DNA from: Paenibacillus sp. OVF10 | GTDB taxonomy: Bacteria > Bacillota > Bacilli > Paenibacillales > Paenibacillaceae | Reading direction: 5' to 3' | Assembly: GCA_022836915.1 (NCBI GenBank) | Contig: CP094668.1 | Location: forward strand, 4,898,001 to 4,962,000 | DNA: 64,000 nt | Shown: piece by piece, positions 46,006 to 59,703 of the stretch | How the letters are laid out: each line of letters begins with the position of its first letter | Numbering within the stretch: position 1 is the stretch's first letter | Program-made: the position numbers and the translations under genes | The notes under the pieces: generated by a model | Seen by the model: the letters and a program-made list of their open reading frames with translations, nothing else | Databases searched by the model: none | What the model was told of the DNA's origin: nothing

Positions 46006-49000
46006 TTAGAAATCTACTTCAATTAGATCAGCCAGCGTATCCCCATCTATTAATTCTTCAACCAATTGAATCTTGTTGATTTCAATATGAGGGTCGTTGG
46101 CAATGGTTGTTAATATGACCAACAGATTTTGTGACATCGCTTCAATCGTTGTTTTCTCAAATAAAATCGTACTGTATTCAAAGGCCACTTCTAACTTATG
46201 TTGCAATTCGGTAACATACAGCGTTAAATCGAATTTGGATACTCTCGTATTTGGAGCATAAGGCTTACAGGTTACTCCATCCATCTGAATCTCTGAAGCA
46301 TCTGTATTCTGCAATACAAACATGGTGTCAAACAACGGATTCCTCCGAGCATCTTTGGTTACATTTACTTTCTCAATCAATTCTTCAAACGGATAATCCT
46401 GATTCTCATATGCGTTCAACATATTTTCTTTGACTTCCATCAGATACTCCGTAAAAGTTTTATCTCCTGCAGGATAATTTCGAATAGCCAATGTGTTCAC
46501 GAACATCCCCATGACCGGCTCCAGCTCAGCATGTGTCCTGCCTGCAATCGGCGTGCCCACGATGATATCTTCTTGTCCGCTGTATTTAGACAACAGAATG
46601 GTATAGGCGGCTAATAGAATCATGTATAGCGTTGTTCCTGTCAAAGCTTCCATTTTTCTCAAGCCTGGAAGGAGGTCTTCCTGCACAACAATGTCCAATA
46701 CATCTCCCGCATACCTTAGCGTTTCAGGTCTTTCATAGTCTGTTGGCAGATCCAATAGTGGGATACTTTCACCAAACACAGTAAGCCAATACTTCTCCTG
46801 CTTTTTCATCCACTCACTATGAAGCTGTATTTGCTGCCATTCAGCATAGTCCTTATATTGAATTCGAAGAGGAGATAACTCCTCTCCCTTATAGAACTGG
46901 CTAAGTTCAGTCATTAGAAGCTGTACAGATAGTCCGTCTGCAATGATATGGTGGAGATCTACCAGCAAAACATGACGCTCCTGCTGAAATTCAATAAGTC
47001 CCACCCTCATAAGAGGTGCTTGCCCGAGATCAAATGTGCGAACAAACTGTTCAATTCGATCTTCGATCTCTACTTCTGTTGACTCGATCAATTCAATTCC
47101 AAAGTTCACTTTAGGGTATACGATCTGTTTCGGTTCTCCGTGTATGACTTTGAATCCAGTCCGAAGCGATTCATGACGATGAATCAATTGATGGAATGCT
47201 TCTTCCAATCTGATCCGATCAAGCGATCCTTCCAACATAAACATACCTGACATGTTGTACATGAGTTCCTTGCCGGCTTTGATGCTCATAATGTACATTC
47301 TCATTTGCGCCGAAGAAATAGGATAATATTCTTTTTCCTCTACCTGAGGAATGGACACTAATACATCCTGTTCCATTTGTTCAATAGATTGAGCCATCTG
47401 TTCGATGGTCTGCCATTCAAAGACGTTTCTTACCGATATGCGGATATTCAGCTTTTGATTGATTTTGGCGGCCAGCTTGGTCGCACGTAAAGAGTTGCCT
47501 CCTACATCAAAAAAATGATCTTTTACACTGATTTTTTCACGGCAAGCACATCCTGCCAAATAGGCAGCAACTGTTTTTCCACCCCCGTTTGGGGTTCTAT
47601 ATATTCACTTCCCGTTTGTATGTTTTCTTCTGGACTCGGAAGCGATTTGCGATCGATTTTCCCGTTCGATGTCAGAGGCATGTGATCCAATTGTATAAAG
47701 TAGGCTGGAACCATGTAATTCGGCAACACCTTAGAGAGGCTTTGTTTTAACTCTCCCACCGTCAGCGTGGAATCCGCTGTAAAGTATGCACATAACGATT
47801 TGTCCCCGTGATCATCCTCATGTGACATAACGATAACTTCTTTCACACACTCTATATTTAACAGTGCTGCTTCGACTTCCCCTACTTCGATCCGGTATCC
47901 GCGAATTTTAATCTGGTGATCCATTCTTCCCAAATACTCGATATGGCCATCGGGAAGCCATTTCACCAAATCTCCCGTTTTATACATTGTCCCTCCCTGG
48001 ACATACGGATCGCGTACAAATTTTTCTGCTGTCAGCTCAGGTAAATTCAAGTATCCTCTACCAACCCCATCGCCAGAGATACATAATTCCCCTACGACGC
48101 CTACAGGCTGAACTTTGCCATGTTTGTTCAATACATACAGACGATTATTTCCTAATGTTCGACCAATCGGTAGGTGAGCTCGTTGATTCGCTGTATCCAG
48201 GTATTCTGGAAGTACACGGTATGTCGCAACATCCACACAACATTCTGTTGGACCGTACACATTAATTATGGTTGGAGGCGTTATATGATTGAGAGCAAAT
48301 AATGATGTGATTTCATTTACACTTTGCTGAGAAAGAGCTTCACCGCCAATGAGCATATATTTTAGCGATATGCCTTGAACGTTTTTTGCCTTCGAAAGTA
48401 ATTTCAGGTGTGCAGGTGTTCCGTCCGTCAAATCAATTTGGTGGTGCTGATAATAATTCATCAAATCTTGTCCATCCAGTACCGTGTCCTTGTCTACAAT
48501 AAACAAGGCATGTCCTGACAGCAGTGCACCAAAAATCTGCTTCACAGATGCATCGAAATAGTAAGGCGCAAGTAAAGCGACATGCAAACCGCTATGCTGA
48601 TCATCTATAACTTGACTGTACAACGCTTTAACCAAATGATGAACCTGACGATGTTCGATCATCACACCTTTTGGCATGCCTGTTGTGCCTGAAGTATAGA
48701 TCACATAAGCCAACTGCTCTGAATTCCCTGCCGGTTCCAGATTCGACAGATTAGCTGCATAGGTTTCTTCATCGTCCAAATCAATCATTTTTCCATTAAA
48801 CGATACCAACTGCTTCAAATGCTTTTGCGTAACTAACAACGTTGCCCCGGAATCATGCAGGATATAGCGGATACGCTCTTCAGGAGAATCCGGATCAATC
48901 GGTACATACGCCCCGCCTGCTTTTAGAATGCCAAAGATGCCAACGATCATATCAATCGAACGATCTGTCAGAATACCTACAAATTGATCCTGCTGCACTC

Positions 49001-52000
49001 CCTCAGTTCTAAGCGTATATGCCAACTGATTCGCCCGTTCATTCAATTGATGATACGTCCATTGCTCATCTCCAAAAGCGACGGCTAATTGACCGGGTGT
49101 CCGTTCCACCTGTGCTTCGAATAATTCCTGGATGGCCTGATCCCGGGAATATTCTATGTTGGTATCATTAAAGTCATATAAAAGAACGTTCTGCTCATGT
49201 TCAGACAGCATTTGAATATCGGACAAGGCAATATCAGGTTCGATCACAATATCTCTGAGGATGTTAAACAGATGTGTTTTCATTCTGTCGATGGTATCCC
49301 GTTCAAACAGCTCCGTCTTGTAATTAAAGTGCATTTCCAGACACTCGTTATCATCCTCAACGATGAACATCAGATCATACAACGATACACCGACATTTAA
49401 TTCTCTAACTTTAAAGCTGCAATCCTGTTCTTGCCGTTGATTCAACGCGGTATTTAAGAAGATATACATCGTATTAAAAAGTGCTGTCCCAGTGGTATCA
49501 CGATGTGTGTTTAATTTCTCTACAAGATTGTCAAAAAGATAGTCTTGGTTATCCAATGCATCCAGGGATTGTTTTTTTATTTCCTCGAGATAGGATCGAA
49601 ATGACTTATTCCCCACTGGCTGTGATCGAATCGCTACCGTCTGGATAAAGACACCTATCATATTCTCGACATCCCGATGGTTTCTTCCTGATGTTGGTGT
49701 ACCTACAATCAAGTCTTCTTGATCCGTATATTGATGAAGCAGCACATTATACGCTGCCAATAACACCATAAACATCGTAGTTCCCGTTTGTTTCGCAAGC
49801 TTCTCCAGCGACTGCTTCAAGTGTGCGTCCAACACAAATGACAATCTTGAACCTGCCGAAGTCAAATGAGGTGTCCGAACAAAATCAGTAGGCAGATTAA
49901 GGTTCGGGAGTTCTCCTTTGAATTGATCCAGCCAATATTTTTCTTGCTGCTTATAAGACTCCCCGCCAGAAATTCTTTCTGCCAAGCTGCAAAGTCTTTG
50001 TATTCAATCTCAATTTCCGGCATGTTTCTTCCGTCATACACATCGATCAGTTCATTCGCAAGAATGCCAACGGAATATCCGTCCGATATAATATGATGCA
50101 TCTCGATGAGAATCTCTGCATGATCATCGTTTATACGAATAAATTCGGCACGTATTAATGGCGCTTTGGAGCAATCAAATGGTTTTGCAAACGCCTTAAC
50201 ATGTTGTTCGAATGAAGCAGAGCTTTCCTGAGATTGTTTTACTTCAAAATCAATCGTTGGAGCAATACGCTGGTAAAGCTCTCCATCCATCAGATGGAAA
50301 CTGGTGCGAAAAGCTTCGTGACGGTGCACGATTTGTTCCAATGACGAAATTAGTTTAGCTTCATCGATATTTCCTGTGACCGTGATATGGCCGCACATGT
50401 TCTGAAACACACTATTAGGCTCAAATTGATCCAGAAAGTAGATTCGCTGTTGTGCAGCTGACGTCTCATAGAACTCCTTCACGTCCAATGCCTTGATTGG
50501 AATGAATGTTTCCTCGCTCTCGCCTGTAATCAGACTGGCAAGCTCTTTCAGACGTTGGTTTTGGAAGAATTGAACGATTGAAATTTTATGTTGAAACTGC
50601 TCATGTACCTTGGATAGCATTACAGTCGCCTTGAGCGAGTTTCCTCCGAGATCAAAAAAGTGATCATGTCTCCCCACTTGATCGAGGGATAATACGTCTA
50701 CCCAGATCAAAGCCAGCTTTTTCTCCACTACATTGACTGGAGGCTCGAATATGGCTGCATGATTAACGTGAGGAAGACGCTCCGTAACAAATCGATTGTA
50801 CATCTCTTGTAATTGATCCTGTTGCTCGGATGAGAACAACGTCAAAGACGAAATTTCAGCCTCTGGATGACTCACCATATTTTGCAGTAAACCCTTAAAT
50901 CCTTCGGACCACAATTTCATCATCTCAGGTCCAATGAGATCGGTATTGTAATCAAAATCCAGATACAATTCATGGCTAACATCCGTAATATTAAGAAATA
51001 AATCGTAAGAAATATGTTTGATCGGATACGACATGAATTCAGTCTTGATATTTTCAAATTGAAGATGATGAATCGTTCTGTCCATATTGAATAAAATCCG
51101 GGTATCCGGTGCAGTCATATGAGCAAGCTGTTCGGATACGAGAGTCAGTGGGACATGCTGATGCTTCATGACAAGAGCCAGCGTTTCCTTGAGTTGAAGA
51201 ACATGCTCTACGACGGACTGCTTCGTTAACAAGGCATGATGAACAGGTACAATGTTGACACAGTTGCCAATCAGCGCATTTTTTCCCATATGAGACTGAC
51301 CCGCTGTAGGCACGCCGATGACAAGGTGAGACTGCCCTGTTAGTTGATGCAAATATAAATGAAACGCTGCAAACATCGTTACAAACAAACTGCTCTTATT
51401 ATTTATACTTAACGTTCGCAAAGACTCTGTTAATTGATGATCCAACTTGATGGAATACCTTTCACCAGAATATCCCCTGGGCACATCATCGGACTGTACC
51501 GTTGGAAGTGAAATGTTGGGATAGGATAAGGAAAATTGTTCTTTCCAGAACTGGACTCCTTCGGTAAATGAGCCTTTTTCATGTTCAAGGCGTTGCCATC
51601 TTAAATACTCACGGAATGGAGTGGCTTCAGGTAATTGAATCGGAACTCCTCGGACCAGAGCAGAATAGGTATGTTCCAACTCTTGAATGAATACAGCAAT
51701 CGACCAGCCATCTACAATAATATGATGAAATGTCAGCACCATAAGGTGTTGATCGGCTGCCTTTTTAAGCAAGGTGATTCTAAATAGAGGTTCCCCAGAC
51801 TGTAAATCGAAGGCTTCATTTGCATCGGCAGATAACCAATTGGAAATTTCCCGTTCTTGATCCTCACCTGCATATGCCGAGAAATCCAACCATGTACATT
51901 GAAATTCCATTACGGATCTGATTTGTTGTGTTTCACGATCGGCATGAATGACTGTTCTCAGGGCTTCATGACGCTGTGCGATCTGATTCACGGCCTGATC

Positions 52001-55000
52001 CAGTGTGGAAGGCTTTATTCCACCTGTCATTTTTAAAATAACACTCTGATTTAATGCAGCATTCGCATCTTCCCCATGTAATGAAGTTAACAATAATTGT
52101 TTTTGCTCTAAAGAGAGCGGATATTCCGAAACAGGCGATTCACCAGGGATAAACCCCACTCGCGTAGTTCATGGATCGTCTCTTTCACGATTCTGATTAT
52201 CGTATCCATGTCACCCATGGAATGCACAGTCGATATAAAACAGTTACGACCTTCCCAAATGTATAAACCTTTATAAATTAAATGGTAGAAGAATAATTCC
52301 ATATCTCCAAATGATATAAATCGAAATAAAGATCCATAGTTCACCATTTGCATCGGTACATTCGCTGTTTTGAAAAACGCATTTAATTCTTTTACAAGAT
52401 AATCTGTTTTTTCATTTAATTCCTTATATAAGGTTCCTGCTTCGGATTGAAGATATTGTAGTACCGTTAACATCACTCTCATCGTAAGAGGGTGTGTACA
52501 GAAGGTTCCACCGACAAACGTTTTCTTATCTGCATCGGAAGGGTAAGAATCATCACCAAAGTTCCAGGTTCCACCATCTACCGGATTCATAAATTCAGCT
52601 TTACCCGCGACTATGCCAATAGGCAGCCCGCCACCGACCACTTTCCCATACGTAACCAAATCGGCTTGAACCCCAAACCAATCCTGTGCTCCACCCAGAC
52701 CAATTCTAAATCCAGTGATGACTTCATCGAAAATAAGTGCAATCCCAAATTGATTTGTTATTTCTCTAAGTTCCCGTAAGAATTGTGTTGGCTGCATATC
52801 AGGTCTTCGACTTTGCACCGGCTCTACAAGCACAGCAGCCAATTCATCACCCAGGTTCTGAATCATATCCAGTGATTGCGGATGGTTATAATTAAGAATA
52901 ATCAAATCATCCATAGCGCTTTGTACAATACCAGGAGCCATAGGCAGTGCAGATGATAAAGCATCCCGAGGATTCGCTACACCCAACACCCCATCATGTG
53001 TACCATGATATGATCCAGAAAATAATACAACTTTGGAACGCCCTGTTGCTGCCCTCGCTAAACGAAGTGCAACCATAACAGCTTCTGTTCCTGAATTATA
53101 AAATGCGACACGCTCTACACCCGTTAGCTCGGAAATTTTAGCTGCAAGATCTCCTGCCAAGTCTGACATAGGGCCCAATGGAGGCAATTGTTCCTGGAGG
53201 CTGTCTGCTATTACATTTTGAATAAAAGCGGGATTATGGCCAAATAGATTCACACCAAATCCCATCGTCAGATCCAAATACTCGTTCCCATCTAGATCCC
53301 ATAACTTTGCTCCCTCTGCACGCGTTGAAATGATGGGATACACCATTTCCTTCCAATACGAACGAAATCCGGACACATTGCGATTATTCGCATGGGCATA
53401 ACGAGTTTGGCTCGTTTTATATTTGGAGCTTTTTGTCTTTGCGGTATACTTGGCTATAAATTGTTCAATATACTGGTTCTGAAGCGCTGAGAATCCACTC
53501 TCTTCATGAATTTTCAACGATTGATACGGTATAAAAGGTTTGGCTTCCTTCGATTCCGAATTGGGTTGGATCTCTTTGGTTGGTTTGGTTTCATGATGTT
53601 TGGTTTCATGATGTTTCATTTCCAAAAGCGGGGATTGAATCGTATTCATTTGGTCGCCTAACAGCACATTCAAACTTTTTAATTGGGACTCCATGAGCTG
53701 AATGGCAGACATCACAATTTGTTCCGACACATTCCCTGATGATTTTGCCGTGTTTATATTGTTCACAGATGCCAGATTTCGTTGTTCAGTATGCTCCTGA
53801 ACTGTTTGATTGTTTATATTTTCAGATACATCATTATGCTTTATATTCTCTGACACATATTTAACTAAGGAATTAATATTTGTAAGGGTTTCAAAAAACA
53901 TTTCCATCGGGATATTCAAACGGAACAGCTCTGAGATCTCCTTTTGAATTTGCACAAGAATGATGGAATCCAATCCCATTTGGAGAAAATGAGCTTGATG
54001 ATCCAGCTCTTCCAACTTCAAACCAGATGCACGACTGATGCTTGTTTTAATCTTTAATTCAATATCGTTTGTATTCATCTCCATTTGAACCTCATTCCTC
54101 TCTGACCTATGTCCCGCTGGTATCGTATGTTTGACTTCAATCCAACACCGCTTCTGCTCAAATGGATATAGAGGCAATGGAATTTTCCGAATGACTTCAT
54201 GATTATAAAACCTTTCCCAATCAATCACTGCCCCCAGTGTAAATAACTGACCGAGTTCATTTAAAGATTCTGCCTTTCCCCCAGCATAGAGATGATCGCT
54301 AACAAGCGTTTTGTCTTTTTTGGCATAACCAAAATAAACATTTGGCAGTTTACCCTCTCCCCTTGCAATTCGTTTCAATTTTTCATGTAATTCTTGTGTA
54401 CTCGTGACTACGATGGCAAGCCGATAATCCAGATTAGCCCTTCCCGTACTGGCTGTATAACAGATTTGTTGTATGGAAACATCCGTGTGATCAGTTAGAT
54501 ATTCATGATACGTTCTGACCAATTCATCCAGCGCCCGTTCCGTGGCAGCAGACAGAACAAATAAATTAGGCTCTTGGGACATTCTTTTATCTACGGTTGG
54601 GGAAGGAACATATTCTTCGAGAACCACATGCGCATTGGTACCACTGAAACCAAAAGAACTAACCCCGCATCTTAATGGACCCTCTACTTCACCAAAAGCC
54701 ATTAATTCCTGATTCACATAAAAAGGTGAAGCTTCAAACTTAAGCAGGGATTAGGCTTGTCAAAGTGAACCAATGGTGGAATCTTTCTATGTTGAAACAT
54801 AAGAATAGATTTAATTAATCCAGCGATCCCCGCCGCTTCAAAGCCATGTCCAATGTTAGCTTTGGCAGATCCGATTGCACAAAATTGTTTCCGATCCGTA
54901 TATTTCTCAAAAGCTTTACGCAAAGCATTGAACTCAACCGGATCACCTAATTTTGTCCCTGTTCCATGTGCTTCAATAAAGTTAAGCGTATCAGGAGAAA

Positions 55001-57899
55001 TACCGGCTTCCTTCCAAGCCTGTTCGATCACATTGGTCTGTGACTCCGGGTTAGGTGCTGTGATTCCTACCGTCTTGCCATCCTGATTAATCGCACTTCC
55101 CTTAATCACACCATAGATATGATCCCCGTCCTTAATCGCTTGCTGCATTGGCTTCAACATGACCGACCCAACACCTTCGCCAAATCCCGTGCCGTTGGCA
55201 TCTTCGCTAAACGTTCTCGTCAATGCATCTGGAGATTCCATATCCAGTCCGATACTTATCGGTAATAATGCCGTTCGAATGCCTCCTGCGATTGCCATTT
55301 CACAGTCTCCAGCGAGCAATCCTTTACATGCCATGTGAACAGCAACAAGTGAGGAGGAACAAGCGGTATCAATCGTTAAGGCCGGGCCTTTTAAATTCAA
55401 GAAATATGCAATTCTGCTCGCCAGTACAGATGGTAAATTTCCAATGATATAATTTTTGAGTTCTGCAGGGTAACTCGCCGTCACGAGCCGTTCGTAATCA
55501 TACCCAACTTTGGAATATCCCACGTACACGCCCACATTTCTTCCATTGATTCCTTCCCCTGCATACCCGGTATCTTCAATCGTATGCCATGCCGTTTGCA
55601 AGAACATCCTTTGATTCGGGTCCATAAATTGTGCAGTTTTTGGGGTTATGCCAAAGAAAGAATAGTCGAAGTGATCAATTTGATCCAAGTAACCACCCTT
55701 GATCCATTGAACTTCGCTCATTTCACTTCGCATGGATTGTATATAATCCGCTGCGTCTTTTATCCGACTTTCCGGGTAGTCCCGAATGTTATGCGTTCCA
55801 TTTTCCAAAACACGCCAAAAATCGCTTGCATTTGATGCACCAGGGAGATTCAAAGACATACCGATAATAGCAATATCTTTGGATGGCGTATGATCCTCTT
55901 GAGTTTTGTTGACTTGCATGGTATCGCTGTAACCTCTAGCCAGATATGCTGCCAATTCAGTTATCGAGGGATAGGTAAAGAGGTCCGTAAGAGCAAGCTC
56001 TTCTCCGTATTTTTGTTCTATACGTTCAGCGATTTGGGCCAGCTGTAATGAAGTTGCACCCATATCAAAATAGCTATCCTCAAGTTCTACCTTTTTCCCA
56101 ACCAGCACTTCAGAAAATAGCGAAATCAATTCACGTTCTATAATTCGAACCGAAACAGCAGCCTTTTCTTTTGCCTTGTCATTGTCACTCTTGATCGAGT
56201 CATGGATGAATGCAGATTCTGTTGAGAATTTGCCTGCTTCATACTGCTTGGCTAACTGATACCGCTGGATTTTCCCACTTGTTGTTTTGGGTAATTTTTT
56301 GATGGGCAGTACCTCTTTGACACTCCATCCCCCATGTTTATATAGATGTCTTTTGATTTCTTTAACAAGCGGCAAGAAGTGTTCAATCTTTTTTGTACAC
56401 GACAAACACAATAATTTCTTCACTTTGACTATTCGAATCATACACACCACAAGCAGCAACTCTTCCGAGTTCAATATCATCTAATTGTATGGCGACACGT
56501 TCAATGTCATGGGGATATACATTTTTACCATTGATAAAGATAATGTCTTTTTCCCGCCCTGTTACAACCAGTTTTCCGTTCATGATAAAACCCAGATCTC
56601 CTGTATTCACCCATCCGTCGTGCGTTAATAACTTCTCCGTTGCTAGTGAATTATTATAATAACCTTGGGTGACGTTATCCCCCTTGATTTGAATTTTTCC
56701 AATAACCAAATCGGGAACACTGTTCATTTCCTCATCGCAAATTCTAACATGGCAATAATCAATTGCTTCGCCAACGGCAACAAATGATGCTACATGTTCA
56801 GCATGTTTCTCGACTTCGATGACACGCTCCCCAAGTTCAGATGATCCCGGTGAACGTACACCGCAGTAAATTCTTCATCTACCTTGGGAAAGGAGACAGC
56901 AACAGAGGCCTCTGCTAATCCATATACAGTAAACATGGCTGTTTTCTTTAAGTGATATGCTGACAATACATTTAGGAATTCATCACACACTTCGGGTAAT
57001 ATAGGTTCCGCCCCATTATAAATGACTCTGACAGATGACAGATCCCATCCCTCCGCTTTGTCTTCGCGAAAGAAATTCAGGAAGTATTTATAACCAAAGT
57101 TAGGAGAAGACAGTATGGTTGCTTTGTGTTCATTTACTTTTTTCATCCATAGAATCGGTTTGCGAATAAATAATTCCGTTGGGAGCAAGTACTGATGAAT
57201 TCCTGCCACGAGGGGTACGAGATGAAATCCAATCAAACCCATATCATGGGTAAGGGGCATCCAGGAGAGAAAACTATCGTTTGAGCTAATTTGTGTGCCA
57301 TTAATAGCAGCACAAGTATTATAAATCAGGTTTCGATGGGTGAGCATTACGCCTTTGGGATCACCGGTTGATCCAGAAGAGAATTGAATAAATGCCAAGT
57401 CATCAGACTGAGGTTCAACTATATTATTAATAGATTCATAATGATATATGGTGTCTTGGATCATATCCGTTCTGACTTCTAATTGATGATGGAAATCAAG
57501 CATGTCATGTTCCAAAACAAATCTCTTCATTTTATCCAGCACATTCTCAGATGCAATCATGAAAGGGTTATTTAGCAAATTCCAAATACGGCATACTTTC
57601 AAGTTTTGTTCTTCATCTTCACCAATACTTACAGGGATAGGGATCATTCCACCGAGTATACAAGCCCAGAATGCGACTAAAAACCGTTTGTTTTCTTGAA
57701 TCTGAAAAATAATCTCTTGTTTAGGTTTAATTCCGATGGCTTGTAGATAACCTAAATACCCTTGTGCCTCAGTAAATAATTGATGATAAGATATAAAAGT
57801 TTCACGTTTGTCCGCATCGATAAAACGAATACCGCGGTCCGTTATTTTACCTCTGTCGCGGATAACATCCACTAGTGTTTGAAACTGATTAGTATACAT
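46006..57899 (-). CDS. MycA/ItuA-like hybrid fatty-acyl ligase / PKS / aminotransferase / NRPS (six frameshifts)
   Basis: Start ATG 57899 after GGAGGAG. Domain order, by position: fatty-acyl-AMP ligase 57.9-56.25 kb (FSSGSTGDPKGVM); ACP1 ~56.05 (MGATSLQ); KS 55.9-54.5 (DTACSSSL, EAHGTGTKLGDP, NIGHGFEAAG); ACP2 ~53.97 (MGLDS); PLP aminotransferase 53.4-52.2 (VTYGKVVGGGLPIG); C1 ~52.1-50.9 (HHIIVDGW); T ~50.65 (LGGNSLKA); C2 (HHIISDGYS); A ~49.1-47.6; T ~47.5 (VGGNSLRA); C3 (HHIIADGLS). This is the beta-amino fatty acid loading line of iturins and mycosubtilin. The A-domain pocket reads DAKDLGVVDK, the Glu code of surfactin synthetase. Frame breaks at 56829-56832, 56389-56394, 54747-54749, 52154-52157, 49961-49964 and 47532-47537 are all in homopolymers. 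Repair gives about 3965 residues; MycA is about 3970. The break at 56389 could be one base gained or two lost. Confidence 0.9.
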
Positions 57900-57966
57900 A
57901 TCTCTCCTCCAAATGAATCATCTCTAACATGCTTATCTAATTATTTACACATATTTTCAAGCAAAA

Positions 57967-58022
57967 TTTTACCATAGAAATATATGTAAAATCAATCAAT
58001 TTATTGTTACTATATGGTAAAA
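57967..58022. promoter_or_regulatory. Inverted repeat ahead of the MycA-like gene
   Basis: TTTTACCATA and TATGGTAAAA are a perfect 10-bp inverted repeat spaced 36 bases apart in a very AT-rich leader 70-125 bases upstream of the synthetase start. It is a possible binding site for a looping or dimeric regulator. I could not fix a -35/-10 pair. Confidence 0.45.
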
Positions 58023-58110
58023 AATAGAGATTGATTCGTGAGTTATTGACATATTTATTACAAAACATCTGAAGCTTCAACAAGTTCAGATGCATTAAAG
58101 GACAAAAAGA

Positions 58111-58129
58111 CTACCTTATAAAAAGGTAG
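58111..58129 (-). terminator. Terminator or attenuator after the FenF-like gene
   Basis: CTACCTT pairs with AAGGTAG across a five-base loop. On the minus strand it is followed by TCTTTTTGTCC. It stands between the transacylase and the synthetase, so the latter probably also has its own promoter. Confidence 0.65.
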
Positions 58130-58186
58130 CCTTTCGCTGTAAAATAGATCTTGCAAAAGAACAGATCGGGTACTAGATTGCATCAA

Positions 58187-59377
58187 TCAACGCGGTTCCA
58201 TCCAATGGAATTTTTTTGCTATAATAATGGAATGACATACCTGTAGAGCATCATTTATCTCTTCTTCGCTGAGTTCGTATCCATTCTTGTGTATTTGTTC
58301 CTGTACCCGTTGTAAATGATGAAATAAGGGGGCAACCGTTTGGGTATATGATATCGAATCTGGGTTATAATTCCGTGAAATGAGTGCGGTTACTATTAGT
58401 TCTGATAACAACTTTTTACGAATCGTTAACCGTTTATTTTTCCTTTCTTGTGTATTTGTAAGTATTATTAAATCGGAAGTCTGACTTAGCGAGTAAGGTA
58501 TAATACGCTTCGTTATTTTACTCATAAGACTAACTAACACATGTTTAGAACCCAACTCTATAACTTCAGTAACCCCATTTGCAACCAGATAGAGCATAGA
58601 CTCTGACCATCTTACAGGCATCGTCATCTGCATGTTTAAATATTCAACGACAGATCGATCAGACTCATAGGGTGCTGCTGTAACATTGGAAATAATCGGG
58701 GTTATTGCATGGGCATATTGATATTGATCCAATTCAACTTTGAATTGTTCTGCTGCGGTTTGCATCATGGGAGAATGATAGGGACCACTTACATTGATAT
58801 AAGAATGTTTCGTTCCCAGGGTTTCTGTCCTTTTAATAATTTCTTGTATAGAGTGCCGATGTCCCGAAATGACAAGCTGCTGGTCAGCGTTCATACAAGC
58901 CACACAAGCAGGACGCTCGATCGTGGAAACTTGTTCGCATATGTTTTGAAGTGTATCTAAATGAATACCTGAAATGGCGGCCATGGTACCTTTCTGATCC
59001 GGGTCTGCATTGTGCATAATGATACCTCGTTGTCTTACCAGTTTAATGGCGTCATGAAATGAGAGCACACCTGCGCATACCAGAGCCGAATATTCTCCCA
59101 AACTATGCCCAGCCAAATAAGCAGGTTCCATCCCTATTTCTTGCATATACACCTGATACGCTATGACACTAACAGTCAAAAGTGCAGGCTGAGCGTTCAT
59201 TGTCATTGTCAAATCAGCCATGCTACCTTCAAAACATAACTTTCTCAAATCGAAAGAAATGGCATCACTGGCTTCTTCAAATAACTTCTTAGCCACATCA
59301 AAGTTATTCCAAAAGTCTCTACCCATCCCAACCATCTGAGAACCTTGTCCAGGAAACAACAGAGCTACATTACTCAT
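58187..59377 (-). CDS. fenF: FenF/ItuD-like malonyl-CoA:ACP transacylase
   Basis: 396 residues. It loads malonate onto an ACP of the MycA-like protein in trans, since that protein has no AT domain of its own. FabD motifs: LLFPGQGSQMVGMG at the N-terminus, nucleophile Ser in GHSLGEYSAL (about residue 91), and His in YINVSGPYHSPMM. ATG 59377 lies eight bases after GGAGG. A C-terminal extension of ~100 residues beyond the FabD core ends in EEEINDALQVCHSIIIAKKF, as in FenF-type proteins. It is first in the locus. Frame intact. Confidence 0.88.
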   Translation of the reverse strand: MSNVALLFPGQGSQMVGMGRDFWNNFDVAKKLFEEASDAISFDLRKLCFEGSMADLTMTMNAQPALLTVSVIAYQVYMQEIGMEPAYLAGHSLGEYSALVCAGVLSFHDAIKLVRQRGIIMHNADPDQKGTMAAISGIHLDTLQNICEQVSTIERPACVACMNADQQLVISGHRHSIQEIIKRTETLGTKHSYINVSGPYHSPMMQTAAEQFKVELDQYQYAHAITPIISNVTAAPYESDRSVVEYLNMQMTMPVRWSESMLYLVANGVTEVIELGSKHVLVSLMSKITKRIIPYSLSQTSDLIILTNTQERKNKRLTIRKKLLSELIVTALISRNYNPDSISYTQTVAPLFHHLQRVQEQIHKNGYELSEEEINDALQVCHSIIIAKKFHWMEPR

Positions 59378-59518
59378 CCAGCATCCTCCATGTATCAACT
59401 TTATATTTCATGCACTTCGACAACTGAAAACCAATAAATTCCTTGTTTGCAAAATTTATAATAAACTTTCATTAGGAGTTATGCAATAATAAAGTCAAAA
59501 GGAGGGTCATCTATATCT

Positions 59519-59617
59519 ATGAACGGAAAAAAATTCGTCATTCTATTTGGGCTCCTTGTTGTCCTCTGTGTTGGAACATTTAGTGTTGTTCTTTACTGGA
59601 TCTTGTCTGTAGTCTGA
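59519..59617 (+). CDS. Small single-helix membrane peptide
   Basis: 32 residues: MNGKKF followed by one hydrophobic helix to the end. AAAGGAGG lies 12 bases upstream. It is divergent from fenF. No family is recognised; the ribosome site and membrane helix make it more likely real than not. Confidence 0.45.
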   Translation: MNGKKFVILFGLLVVLCVGTFSVVLYWILSVV

Positions 59618-59703
59618 GTACTATGCAAATAGACACTTCCATTGAATAGATGCCTGTTCCTTTCTGATATCTGATCCTTCAAAACTCACGATTCTCCTTA
59701 TTT

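Noticed and set aside
46006..57899. Seven separate synthetase genes
   Set aside because: Each junction cuts through a conserved domain and is cured by one small homopolymer change. The repaired length equals MycA.
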